From: Sediminibacterium goheungense
GTDB taxonomy: Bacteria > Bacteroidota > Bacteroidia > Chitinophagales > Chitinophagaceae
DNA length: 64,000 bases
Reading direction: 5' to 3'
NCBI RefSeq assembly: GCF_004361915.1
Contig: NZ_SNWP01000010.1
Coordinates: 310,001-374,000, forward strand
The position numbers and the translations under genes are program-made. Positions within the stretch are counted from its first letter, which is position 1. Each line of letters begins with the position of its first letter. The notes under the pieces are model-generated. The model was not told the DNA's origin and made no database searches. It saw only the letters and a list, made by a program, of their open reading frames with translations. This document shows positions 53,623-61,244 of this stretch, piece after piece.

Positions 53623-54450
53623 TCACTTTCGCTTACCAAATGTGAGGGCCACATAAGCGTTGAAAAAGAGGCGTTTTTCCTTATTTAGTAACAAAATAGG
53701 CATCTTTTGGGTATAATACTCCGCATTCAGACCTACTTCAAGGGCTGATACCACTTCATTGTATCGGCCATAGTCAAAGCGGAGTGCAGTTCTTACATGT
53801 GCACCAGGCACAAATTTCATTTCACCAAAACCTTTGGTGAGCCCACCCCTACCAAGAATGATCGTAGGATCAAGGAAGAGGTTATCGTTATTATCGTATT
53901 TAATCTGCTCTTGTTTATTGGTAGTAGGGTTCTGTATCTCGATATAATAAGGTTTCAGCAAGCCTGCTGTGATACCACCGCCATAGATGGCAGATACAGC
54001 TACGCCATTTTTATTCCCTTTTCCACCAATCAGCTTTTGTTGGCCAAAACCCAGTTTCAGGTTATAAAAATTATTCCGTTTACCATAGATATAACTGGAA
54101 ACAATCAGAAAGCCACCTGAGGCGCTGATGGTGGGCACTTTTTCTTCTTTTGGATGCTTGTGTTCACCCAGTTCGATCCACCAGAGGTTGGTTTTAGTGA
54201 CCGTTTTATATTTACCACGTTCATAGAACATTCCCCAGCCATCGGTATTAAATTTGAAGCTGAATGATCCCTGCTTATTGAAAACAAGGGCACCCTCTTC
54301 TTCCTGCTTGATCATCTGATTGATCTTTTCTTTTCTTTCTTCCTTTTTCCGGGCTTTCTCCAGTTGAGCCGGCGTTTGTGTTTTCTGCTGTGCAGAAACA
54401 GCTACTGACCCGAGGAGACTTGCAATGATAAATAGCTTCTTCACTTCCAT
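53623..54450 (-). CDS. Probable outer-membrane or periplasmic beta-rich protein
   Basis: 275 residues. Signal peptide MEVKKLFIIASLLGSVAVSAQ (a GTG two codons in would also fit), a charged helical linker (about 25-52, AQLEKARKKEERKEKINQMIKQEE), then alternating beta strands with aromatic ends such as SFSFKFNTDGWGMFYERGKYK, FYNLKLGFGQQKLIGG and EVGLNAEYYTQKMPILL, ending FNAYVALTFGKRK. The terminal strand suggests a small outer-membrane barrel. I recognise no named family. It is divergent from the OsmC gene. Confidence 0.68.
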   Translation of the reverse strand: MEVKKLFIIASLLGSVAVSAQQKTQTPAQLEKARKKEERKEKINQMIKQEEEGALVFNKQGSFSFKFNTDGWGMFYERGKYKTVTKTNLWWIELGEHKHPKEEKVPTISASGGFLIVSSYIYGKRNNFYNLKLGFGQQKLIGGKGNKNGVAVSAIYGGGITAGLLKPYYIEIQNPTTNKQEQIKYDNNDNLFLDPTIILGRGGLTKGFGEMKFVPGAHVRTALRFDYGRYNEVVSALEVGLNAEYYTQKMPILLLNKEKRLFFNAYVALTFGKRK

Positions 54451-54489
54451 TAGATTTGTTACTTGTAAATTTATAGCAAAATTGACGCA

Positions 54490-54897
54490 ATGACTTCACA
54501 AATTATTTATAAAGGTGAATTGCGAACCATCGCCACTCATCTTCAGAGCGGAACCAGTATTGAAACCGATGCTCCTACCGACAATCAGGGTAAGGGTGAA
54601 CGTTTTTCCCCTACCGATCTTGTAGCTACGGCACTTGGCGCCTGTATGGTTACCACCATGGCCATTAAAGCCCGTACTATGAACATTGACCTTGATGGCA
54701 CCCGTGTAGATACCACGAAAATTATGTTGAGCGATCCCCGCCGAATTGGCAAGATCATCGTCCATGTATATTTTCCGCCTACACTGCAACCTGATGACAA
54801 AACCAAAGAACTGCTGGAACGTACCGCCCGAACCTGCCCCGTAGAAAGAAGCCTCCACCCCGATATGGAACTGGATATGGCTTTCTTCTGGCAATAA
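54490..54897 (+). CDS. OsmC-family peroxiredoxin-like protein
   Basis: 135 residues. OsmC fold with the two conserved cysteines: Cys52 in ATALGACMVTTMAIKA and Cys116 in RTCPVERSL. OsmC/Ohr proteins reduce organic hydroperoxides through this pair, usually with lipoylated or thiol partners; here the neighbour lipA (about 1 kb away) makes a lipoyl link possible but unproven. Cytoplasmic, no signal. It is a single gene ending at palindrome J. Confidence 0.87.
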   Translation: MTSQIIYKGELRTIATHLQSGTSIETDAPTDNQGKGERFSPTDLVATALGACMVTTMAIKARTMNIDLDGTRVDTTKIMLSDPRRIGKIIVHVYFPPTLQPDDKTKELLERTARTCPVERSLHPDMELDMAFFWQ

Positions 54898-54904
54898 CAT
54901 ACGA

Positions 54905-54984
54905 TCTCAGATGTAAGACGGCAGATGTAAGATTTGATGTATGTTCTCTTACATCTGCCATCTGATATCTGCCATCTTACATCC
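54905..54984. repeat. Heptad palindrome J (AGATGTA / NNNATCT words)
   Basis: Left: 7-base words AGATGTA, AGACGGC, AGATGTA (54909-54929) and two weaker ones. Right: five words of the form NNNATCY (54950-54984). A 17-bp stem with one G-T pair joins 54916-54932 and 54947-54963. It fills the gap between convergent genes OsmC and DUF2851. Confidence 0.9.
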
Positions 54985-54990
54985 AATGAC

Positions 54991-56259
54991 TCATTGTCTG
55001 AGCAATCTGTTGCCTATGGCGCAATCGAGGCATCTTTTATTAACACAATATTGCGTATTGAGTTCTATCAGCGATTGAGAATCGAGTGCACAACGGTTAT
55101 GTATGCCGGCAGACTGCCAGTAACGTGTAATTCTGTTTTGTTCAGCCTCCAAAGCATACAACCATTGTATTGCTTTGTCTTTATATGGCTGCAGGTTGCG
55201 TTCCAGTCCATAACTAAACACCATCGGGATCACCGAATTAATCAGGAGATGAACCGTCATTTGTCTACCAATCCATTTTAAAGACAGACTTGCAGGTTCA
55301 TCAAACCGATAATGCTGATTCCAGTACTGACTTGCTTTTACGTGAAAAATCTGTATCAGGTTGTCTATGCTTTCTGTATTTCTGACCATATCAAACAGGT
55401 TTTCCCGGTAGTGCAGTAGCATGGCTAACTGTGAGAGACGGATGGTAGGAAACGATGCCGGACGCATTCTTAAAAAAGCGGGTTGTCCGACAGGACTCAT
55501 TAACTGGTATTTTCGTTTCAGATGTTGGTATGTTTTGGACAGGGTTTGATGATAAGCATCTGTTCTTTTCTTTTGTAATAGTTGTGCCTGTCCCAGTAGA
55601 AGTGCTTCCAGTTCAATGGGCATATTTCTATGTCTTTGTAAGATGGTAAAAGAAAGTGTTTTCGCTATCTGTTCAAAAAAAGCAGCATTGGTTTTCGACC
55701 CAAATCCACTGGACAGTTGCTGCCAGAAAACCTCATCCCAATGGTTGCCTGTTTGCTGAAGTTGTTTAATAATACCTGCTGATTTTCGTTCGAGCCTCTC
55801 TATCATTAATCTTTCTTTCCAGGCATACCAGATGAGCTCACTTGCTCCGGGTAAAAAATGATGACAAGGTACCTGCCTTACCGTATCCATCATCTGGGCA
55901 TATCGATCCATTAAAACACCCGGTATTTTTCCTGTTAATACCAGTGTAGGTATAATATGTCCTGAAACGTCTCTAATCATTTCATCTTCCTGCCATACTA
56001 CATGCAGAATAATATTCTGGTAATTAGGATCTCCATCATGTGCGTGTTTATACCAGTCTGAAGCGAGTACATGTATCTCAATATTACCCGCCCAGAGTGT
56101 ATCTCCTATTTTGATTCTTGCGGAAGAGAAATCAGGCCCCTGATGGTGGTTCCATGTACCCGGATGAATGATCTGAAGGGATTCGCCGGAAGATAGTATG
56201 AGCGACCGTGTATTAAAATGTTGAAACTGCCAGATAAACTGCAATAGTCTTTCGTTCAT
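54991..56259 (-). CDS. DUF2851-family protein
   Basis: 422 residues, the usual length of DUF2851, a family found almost only in Bacteroidota. Typical segments are ERLLQFIWQFQHF, HPGTWNHHQGPDFSSARIKIGDTLWAGNIEIHV, DWYKHAHDGDPNYQNIILHVVWQED and a Cys-rich end CVNKRCLDCAIGNRLL that may bind a metal. No function is established. A 7-bp dyad lies immediately before its ATG. Its 3' end meets palindrome J. Confidence 0.9.
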   Translation of the reverse strand: MNERLLQFIWQFQHFNTRSLILSSGESLQIIHPGTWNHHQGPDFSSARIKIGDTLWAGNIEIHVLASDWYKHAHDGDPNYQNIILHVVWQEDEMIRDVSGHIIPTLVLTGKIPGVLMDRYAQMMDTVRQVPCHHFLPGASELIWYAWKERLMIERLERKSAGIIKQLQQTGNHWDEVFWQQLSSGFGSKTNAAFFEQIAKTLSFTILQRHRNMPIELEALLLGQAQLLQKKRTDAYHQTLSKTYQHLKRKYQLMSPVGQPAFLRMRPASFPTIRLSQLAMLLHYRENLFDMVRNTESIDNLIQIFHVKASQYWNQHYRFDEPASLSLKWIGRQMTVHLLINSVIPMVFSYGLERNLQPYKDKAIQWLYALEAEQNRITRYWQSAGIHNRCALDSQSLIELNTQYCVNKRCLDCAIGNRLLRQ

Positions 56260-56260
56260 A

Positions 56261-56281
56261 TTCGGAATTTGATTTTCCGAA
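56261..56281. promoter_or_regulatory. 7-bp dyad at the DUF2851 start
   Basis: TTCGGAA, 7 bases, TTCCGAA: a perfect inverted repeat directly upstream of the ATG at 56259. In the mRNA leader it could form a hairpin just before the start codon, or it could be an operator. Confidence 0.4.
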
Positions 56282-56318
56282 AACTACCCAGAACCTGATT
56301 GCGGTTTTTACCTGATTT

Positions 56319-56906
56319 TCAGGAATGCAATGCCTGTAGCGCTTTTACTACCCTGCTAACGGGCAATCCCATTACATTATAAAAATCACCTTTAACAGAC
56401 TGAATACCCACCACTCCGATCCATTCCTGTATGGCATAAGCACCAGCTTTATCGTAGGGATGGTATTTATCTACATAAAAACTTATCTGCTCATCGGTAA
56501 GTGAATAAAACTGCACTTCGGTGATATCAGCAAATTGAACAACGATTTCTCCTGATAATATCACAACACCCGTTATTACCTGATGCACCTGCCCGGACAG
56601 TTTTTTCAAGATAGTTATTGCATGATCCCTGTCATTCGGCTTGCCAATGATTTCTCCATTTAGCACTACTACGGTATCCGCAGCCAGAATGGGTCTCCCT
56701 GCATATTGGTCATCCCCTGTTTGCTGTATGTGGTTGCGCACTGTTACTGCTTTTTCTTTTGCAATAAAGATGGGAACTTCTTCAATAGGAAGTTCAGCAG
56801 GAAATGATTCATCGGTTGGTTTTACCACAATTTCAAATGAAAGCTCTGCCCATTCAAGCAGCATTTTTCGGCGCGGCGATTGAGAAGCCAGGATGATGGG
56901 GATCAT
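56319..56906 (-). CDS. maf: Maf-family nucleotide pyrophosphatase
   Basis: 195 residues. Maf proteins hydrolyse non-canonical or modified NTPs (dTTP/UTP or m7GTP types). Motifs: IILASQSPRRKMLL (3-16), ILAADTVVVLNG, TGVVILSGE and YDKAGAYAIQ. The start is ATG 56906. A frame continuing upstream to a TTG would translate the TCAAAAA array into five extra residues and is rejected. The 7-base tandem array begins 1 base before the ATG and therefore fills the leader. The stop codon lies in a 5-bp CCTGA/TCAGG hairpin. Confidence 0.93.
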   Translation of the reverse strand: MIPIILASQSPRRKMLLEWAELSFEIVVKPTDESFPAELPIEEVPIFIAKEKAVTVRNHIQQTGDDQYAGRPILAADTVVVLNGEIIGKPNDRDHAITILKKLSGQVHQVITGVVILSGEIVVQFADITEVQFYSLTDEQISFYVDKYHPYDKAGAYAIQEWIGVVGIQSVKGDFYNVMGLPVSRVVKALQALHS

Positions 56907-56998
56907 AAAATCAAAAATCAAAAATCAAAAATCAAAAATCAAAAATCAAAAATCAAAAATCAAAAATCAAAAATCAAAAATCAAAAATCAAAAATCAA
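56907..56998. repeat. Tandem heptad array D (TCAAAAA)
   Basis: Thirteen TC dinucleotides at exact 7-base spacing from 56911 to 56995, about 13 copies of TCAAAAA with no mismatch. On the minus strand this is TTTTTGA repeated, directly upstream of maf, and supplies a TTTG every 7 bases. Copy number is likely unstable. Confidence 0.97.
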
Positions 56999-57047
56999 GT
57001 AAAGAATAACTCAACCACAACTATCGATATTGTTTGCCACAAAAATA

Positions 57048-57061
57048 TTGACCATTCACCA
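57048..57061. repeat. Half-copy of the element C word
   Basis: TTGACCA and TTCACCA, two adjacent 7-base words identical to those in the right arm of element C, 33 kb away. No inverted arm is present. It lies 50 bases from the TCAAAAA array and just before the end of the UbiA gene. Confidence 0.7.
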
Positions 57062-57067
57062 CACATA

Positions 57068-57994
57068 TCACTGATATATCCTGAAAAACACCATCGATAA
57101 AATACCTGTAAGCATGACCCATTTTATAGCTGTACTTAACCGGTGAAAATCTGCAGGTGTTGATGCTTTAAAGAGTTGTGTAAAAATCCAGATGAGAGGT
57201 GCAATGATCGCGATTACGCAATACAGGGCACTGTGCCACCAACCGAGAGGCAGTACATACAATTGTAATATTATCAAGGTTGCAATCAATACTACCAACC
57301 ATACAGCAACAAATATTTTGGCTGCTTGTACACCCCACACTATAGGGAGTGTTTTGCATCCATATTTTCTGTCGCCTTCCATATCTTCCACATCTTTTAC
57401 CACTTCTCTGATCAGCGAGATGACAAAGGCGAAACCCGCGTATAACATAGCCAGTCTGAAAAATCGGATTTCGTTGTGTCCGGTAGACAATAAATATTTG
57501 ATCTGTAATGGTTGTTTAGCAAAAAAAAGAACCAGTATTACCCAAGCTGTAAGTACAGATATAACTACATTACCAACCAGTAACTGCTTTTTAAAATTGG
57601 TAGAATACAACCAAAGCAAAACCACACTTCCCAGATTAGCCAGTACCAGGTGCCAGTACAAGGATACCGGCAGTGCCATTACTGTAAAAAAAAGCCCGAG
57701 CATACTCAATAGCATATGCCAGAAAATAACCCATCGTCTATTAATGACTACATTAACCACCACCTTATCCGGTTTATTTATCTGGTCAATATTCAGGTCG
57801 AAATAATCGTTGATAATATTACCTGCGGCAGCTATAAAAACAGAAGCAACTACGATCAGCCAAAACTGATACTGATTAGTCCCCCCCCCATAAATACGCG
57901 CATAAATGCAATACTCAAACAAAAATTGCGTAAGTATAATAAATATGAGGTTGGGCCATCGCACCAACCGGAGAAATGCACTAAGTAATTTCAA
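57068..57994 (-). CDS. UbiA-family prenyltransferase
   Basis: 308 residues with 8-9 membrane helices. Two Asp-rich motifs define the family: NDYFDLNID (62-70) and VKDVEDMEGDRKYGCKTLP (about 207-225). The arrangement resembles geranylgeranylglycerol-phosphate geranylgeranyltransferase-like proteins of Bacteroidota rather than MenA or UbiA proper, but the acceptor cannot be told by eye. Inner-membrane transfer of a prenyl chain is certain only at family level. Single gene between maf and kdsC on the same strand. Confidence 0.87.
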   Translation of the reverse strand: MKLLSAFLRLVRWPNLIFIILTQFLFEYCIYARIYGGGTNQYQFWLIVVASVFIAAAGNIINDYFDLNIDQINKPDKVVVNVVINRRWVIFWHMLLSMLGLFFTVMALPVSLYWHLVLANLGSVVLLWLYSTNFKKQLLVGNVVISVLTAWVILVLFFAKQPLQIKYLLSTGHNEIRFFRLAMLYAGFAFVISLIREVVKDVEDMEGDRKYGCKTLPIVWGVQAAKIFVAVWLVVLIATLIILQLYVLPLGWWHSALYCVIAIIAPLIWIFTQLFKASTPADFHRLSTAIKWVMLTGILSMVFFRIYQ

Positions 57995-58052
57995 AATAAA
58001 AATTATGCTTCAAGATAAATAATGCGTCAATACAAGGGAGATTAATTCAATA

Positions 58053-58568
58053 TTACCTCGCCCGAACGGTCGTATCCTCGTTCCAGTCTCCACGGAGTTT
58101 CATCACTTTTTCAATCACATCTCTCACACAACCGGCTCCTCCTCCAACATGAGATATATATACTGCTTTGTCTTTTATTTCCTGTACAGCATCAGCGGGG
58201 CAACAAGGCAAACCGGCGAGCTCAATTACACCAAGATCAGGAATATCATCTCCCATATACAGCACCTGTTCTTTTGGAATATTATGTTGCAAAAGGTATT
58301 CAGCCAGCACTTGTTTTTTTTGATGGGTTTTCATCCACACTTCCTTTACACCCAGTTTCTGCAACCTGTCTTTTACTTCAGGCGAATCGCCACCGGAAAT
58401 AACCAATACCCTGTACCCTTTTTTAACGGCCAATTGTAAAGCATAGCCATCTTTAATATTCATCCGGCGAACCATTACACCATCCGGCAAAACCAACAGG
58501 CTGCCGTCGGTCATAACACCATCTACATCAAAAACAAAGGTGCTGATATGATTAAAGGATGCTAACAT
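58053..58568 (-). CDS. kdsC: 3-deoxy-D-manno-octulosonate 8-phosphate phosphatase, KdsC type
   Basis: 171 residues, HAD phosphatase of the KdsC/YrbI type. Nucleophile motif FVFDVDGVMTDGSL (Asp14, Asp16), ISGGDS (motif II), KTHQKKQVLAEYL with Lys, and GDDIPDLGVIELAG (motif IV). No cap domain, as in KdsC. It removes phosphate from KDO-8-phosphate on the way to lipid A/KDO core. The ATG at 58568 is 7 bases after the iscX stop; the longer frame (to 58613) would overlap iscX. Last gene of fdx-iscX-kdsC. Confidence 0.88.
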   Translation of the reverse strand: MLASFNHISTFVFDVDGVMTDGSLLVLPDGVMVRRMNIKDGYALQLAVKKGYRVLVISGGDSPEVKDRLQKLGVKEVWMKTHQKKQVLAEYLLQHNIPKEQVLYMGDDIPDLGVIELAGLPCCPADAVQEIKDKAVYISHVGGGAGCVRDVIEKVMKLRGDWNEDTTVRAR

Positions 58569-58575
58569 GAAGATT

Positions 58576-58815
58576 TTATTTCTGATTATCTCTCCATTCA
58601 TATACCCAGGCACTCTGAATCATTTCAAGGTGCCCTTCATTACTTTCTTCTCTTTTGCCCTCAAAATTGGGTATCTGGAGTATCCATTCCAGCAAATCGG
58701 TAAAACGTATGCGGTAAATTTTACTCTCGGTAAAATCATCCCCAAAACGCTCATAAAGCTTCATGGCTATGTCTTCGTGATCTGCCCAGTGAATGGGGGG
58801 TTCGAAATGGTTCAT
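58576..58815 (-). CDS. iscX: IscX-like protein (Fe-S cluster assembly)
   Basis: 79 residues. The pattern HWADHEDIAMKLYERFGDDF, then IRFTDLLEWILQIPNFEG, SNEGHLEMIQSAWVYEW follows IscX: the acidic surface, RFTDL and W-I-x(3)-F motifs and the closing SNE-x(2)-LE-x-IQ-x-AW. In E. coli IscX binds the desulfurase IscS and regulates cluster assembly. No iscS, iscU or hsc gene is in the window; the ferredoxin gene is 189 bases upstream. Identified by pattern, moderately sure. Confidence 0.78.
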   Translation of the reverse strand: MNHFEPPIHWADHEDIAMKLYERFGDDFTESKIYRIRFTDLLEWILQIPNFEGKREESNEGHLEMIQSAWVYEWRDNQK

Positions 58816-58818
58816 ATT

Positions 58819-58991
58819 AATTTGAAAATTTGGTCCGCCTAAGGCGGATGAAAATTTGGAAATGAGACCTGAAAACCTGAGAACCTTAAATAAAGAGTAC
58901 TATACTTGTTTATTAAGCTGAAATTTAAAAATGTATCATGCGAAGCATGCCCCTACATTTTTAAATTTCCAAATTCACAGATTTTCAAATT
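58819..58991. repeat. Nested palindrome G (AAATTTGG words) between ferredoxin and iscX
   Basis: Three nested arms: AATTTGAAAAT 58819-58829 with 58981-58991; AATTTGGAAAT 58853-58863 with 58965-58975; a perfect 15-bp arm 58921-58935 with 58954-58968, capped by CATGC-GAA-GCATG (58937-58949). A GC hairpin TCCGCC/GGCGGA also lies at 58834-58848. The word is that of E and F. It lies between two genes on the same strand. Confidence 0.88.
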
Positions 58992-59004
58992 ATCTACTCT
59001 TTAT

Positions 59005-59340
59005 CTACTCTCCTAAAAACTGTGTCTGATCAGGCAATGTCACTTCAACTTCACCCGAACCATCCTGTAATACACACTGACAACCTAATCTTGAATTGAG
59101 TCTTGGATTCACTGCACGATCTATGAAATCCTCTTCTTTATCGCTGAGTTCCTCCAGATGCTCCATCCCTTTTTCTACATACAGGTGGCAGGTGCTACAA
59201 GCACATACAGCACCGCAGTTATGGTGTAATTCAATGCCATTGTCTAAACAAACTTCCAGTAAACTCTGGTCGGGTTCTATGGCGGTTAAAGTAACCGGCT
59301 CCATTCCTTTCTGTTCAAACTTTACTTTAATCGTATACAT
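59005..59340 (-). CDS. fdx: 2Fe-2S ferredoxin, adrenodoxin/ISC type
   Basis: 111 residues. Ligands Cys42, Cys48 and Cys51 (C-x5-C-x2-C in NCGAVCACSTCHLYV) and Cys87 in LGCQC form the 2Fe-2S site of vertebrate-type/ISC ferredoxins. It passes single electrons, in E. coli to the ISC assembly machinery. The ATG 59340 is preferred: the longer frame to 59379 would run through the promoter box TACTTTTG at 59360-59367. First gene before iscX and kdsC, though palindrome G separates it from iscX. Confidence 0.93.
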   Translation of the reverse strand: MYTIKVKFEQKGMEPVTLTAIEPDQSLLEVCLDNGIELHHNCGAVCACSTCHLYVEKGMEHLEELSDKEEDFIDRAVNPRLNSRLGCQCVLQDGSGEVEVTLPDQTQFLGE

Positions 59341-59359
59341 ATCGGTTCCGTTTGGAGTG

Positions 59360-59367
59360 CAAAAGTA
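59360..59367 (-). promoter_or_regulatory. Ferredoxin gene promoter -7 box
   Basis: Minus-strand TACTTTTG, a full match to TAnnTTTG, 19 bases before the ATG at 59340. No clear TTTG at the expected distance upstream. Confidence 0.45.
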
Positions 59368-59440
59368 TTCCAAAACCATCTCTTTCCAGTCATCTATTCA
59401 GGGTTTTAGCTTCGGAACACGGAATTTTATCAAATTCTGC

Positions 59441-60205
59441 CTATCGGTCGAATTTTTTCCGGATACTGGCTGTTATTTCATCATACAGGTGCAAAAGAGC
59501 CTCATTGTCGCTTAGTAATTCCCTGTGACGTTCGAGGGTCCCCTTATCTCCCCGGAAAGCCGGTCCAGCCTGTACATCGCCTGGATAAGCCGTTTGAATT
59601 TGTAAGGCGGTGGACGCTATTAATGGATAAAACAAAGAAAAATCAATACCGGTTTCTTTGCAATAATCCGCCGCCAGGTGATACATATGATTGGTAAAAT
59701 TAGAGCCAATGGCTGCTATCAGGTGCATTTTCTGTCTTTTTAAATCATCAGCAACGGTTACCCGCCCAACCAATTGCCCGGCCAGTTCAAACAGTAACCG
59801 TCTGGTAGCTTCATCATTCCCATCAATTACCATGGTACAGTCGCCAAGTTCATTCATAGATGACCTGAGCATTTTCATGGGCCATAACACCCCATACTGC
59901 TTTGCTGACTGGCTGAGTATCCCGATACCCACTGTACCAGCATTATGGATCAGTATACCTTTACTGATGGAAAGCATTGGTAACAATTCAGCAATGGCAT
60001 GATCACTGACAGCTAAAATGTAAATGTCTGCATCATCAGGTAACTCCTCGGGTTGTTCAACAGCTTTGGCTGATAACTCTCCGGCCAGTAAAACTGCCTT
60101 TGCTGGGTCCCTGTTCCATATCGACACAATGGTATGACCTGCTTTTTTGAGAGTACGTCCCAATACATGCGCTACATTCCCTGCCCCTATCATTACTACG
60201 TCCAT
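59441..60205 (-). CDS. Rossmann-fold oxidoreductase, DUF2520 type
   Basis: 254 residues. N-terminal NADP site MIGAGNVAHVLGRTLKKAGH (5-24) followed by SIWNRD, as in F420-dependent oxidoreductase-like proteins. The C-terminal DUF2520 helical domain contains HLIAAIGSNFTNHMYHLAADY and AGPAFRGDKGTLERHRELL, typical of that family. Substrate unknown. Its gene is divergent from the hydrolase with only 11 bases between the start codons. Confidence 0.85.
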   Translation of the reverse strand: MDVVMIGAGNVAHVLGRTLKKAGHTIVSIWNRDPAKAVLLAGELSAKAVEQPEELPDDADIYILAVSDHAIAELLPMLSISKGILIHNAGTVGIGILSQSAKQYGVLWPMKMLRSSMNELGDCTMVIDGNDEATRRLLFELAGQLVGRVTVADDLKRQKMHLIAAIGSNFTNHMYHLAADYCKETGIDFSLFYPLIASTALQIQTAYPGDVQAGPAFRGDKGTLERHRELLSDNEALLHLYDEITASIRKKFDR

Positions 60206-60216
60206 ATCTTTATATT

Positions 60217-61092
60217 ATGAAAATGAAATTAGCACAAAGAGTTGTGATTGGTTATTACAAGACAAAACTACGCACCATTGCCATGGTATCTCCACGCAAG
60301 GCTGCCGAACAGGCTTTTCAGATTTTTTGCACCCCTTACAGCAAAGGAGTAAAACAAAAAGAACCAATGGTTTTTCATAAAGCTATCAGATTAGAGCTGG
60401 TATTCGAAGGAATGGTAACAAAAGGATATCAGTGGAAACCAGAACGCACCAACGGACAGAAACTACTGATTGTTCATGGTTTCAGCAGTTACAGTTATAA
60501 GTTTGAAAAATACGTTCTTCCCCTGCTGAAAGAAGGCTTCGAAGTGATGGCTTTTGATGCCCCTGCGCATGGACTTAGTGAAGGCAAAATGATCAACGCC
60601 CTTATTTATAAGCGCTTTTTGCAGCAACTGGAAGCAAAATATGGTCCGATCAACGGGTTTATTGCGCATTCCTTAGGCGGCCTGGCCGTTGCACTGCTTG
60701 CAGAAGATTTGCCCCCACAGGTACCCCGTAAAATAGTGCTGATTGCACCTGCTACGGAAACAAGATCGGCCATAGCAGGATTTTATACCATGTTCAGGAT
60801 CAAAGAAACCGTGCAAACCGCTTTTGAGCAATTGATTGAGGAAATGACAGGAAAATCGGTTGATTATTTCTCTGTAAAACGAGTTGTTGAATCTACTCAT
60901 CTTCCCATACTCTGGATACATGATACGGGAGACAGGATTTGTCCTTATAAAGATACGCTTTCTGTACAATCCCTGCAACTGCCCCATGTCAGGTTTTTGG
61001 TTACCGAAGGGTTGGGACATAATAAAATATACCGCGATAAACAGGTACTGTCGGCCGTTTTTGATTTTTTTAAAGCACCATCATGTTTTTAA
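60217..61092 (+). CDS. Alpha/beta hydrolase
   Basis: 291 residues. Alpha/beta-hydrolase fold: oxyanion loop IVHGFSSYSYKF, nucleophile Ser in IAHSLGGLAV, Asp in WIHDTGDRICPYKD, and catalytic His in GLGHNKIY. The first 60 residues (MKMKLAQRVVIGYYKTKLRT...) form an N-terminal extension found in Bacteroidota relatives. No signal peptide, so cytoplasmic. Substrate unknown; an esterase or thioesterase is inferred. Single gene divergent from DUF2520. Confidence 0.85.
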   Translation: MKMKLAQRVVIGYYKTKLRTIAMVSPRKAAEQAFQIFCTPYSKGVKQKEPMVFHKAIRLELVFEGMVTKGYQWKPERTNGQKLLIVHGFSSYSYKFEKYVLPLLKEGFEVMAFDAPAHGLSEGKMINALIYKRFLQQLEAKYGPINGFIAHSLGGLAVALLAEDLPPQVPRKIVLIAPATETRSAIAGFYTMFRIKETVQTAFEQLIEEMTGKSVDYFSVKRVVESTHLPILWIHDTGDRICPYKDTLSVQSLQLPHVRFLVTEGLGHNKIYRDKQVLSAVFDFFKAPSCF

Positions 61093-61214
61093 GCTTACAA
61101 AAATAATATAACTAACTCATTTTCAATAAGTAATGCGCTAATCAGAAGACTTTCAGTGGATGCAAGCACCCTGCGGTTTATACGTAGAAATTCTTACCCG
61201 ATTGGTCAACATTT

Positions 61215-61244
61215 TTTGTGTTTTGATCGTTTCGCCTAATATTG
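61215..61244 (+). promoter_or_regulatory. topA promoter
   Basis: TTTG (61215-61218), an 18-base spacer and TAATATTG (61237-61244), 7 of 8 to TAnnTTTG. The ATG is at 61352, so the leader is about 100 bases, long for this genome. Confidence 0.6.

Noticed and set aside
56907-56998. Regular repeats that could be taken for a CRISPR array
   Set aside because: The unit is 7 bases with no spacers; it is a plain tandem array.
58569-58613. Longer kdsC frame from 58613
   Set aside because: It overlaps iscX and adds 15 residues absent from the family; ATG 58568 follows the iscX stop by 7 bases.
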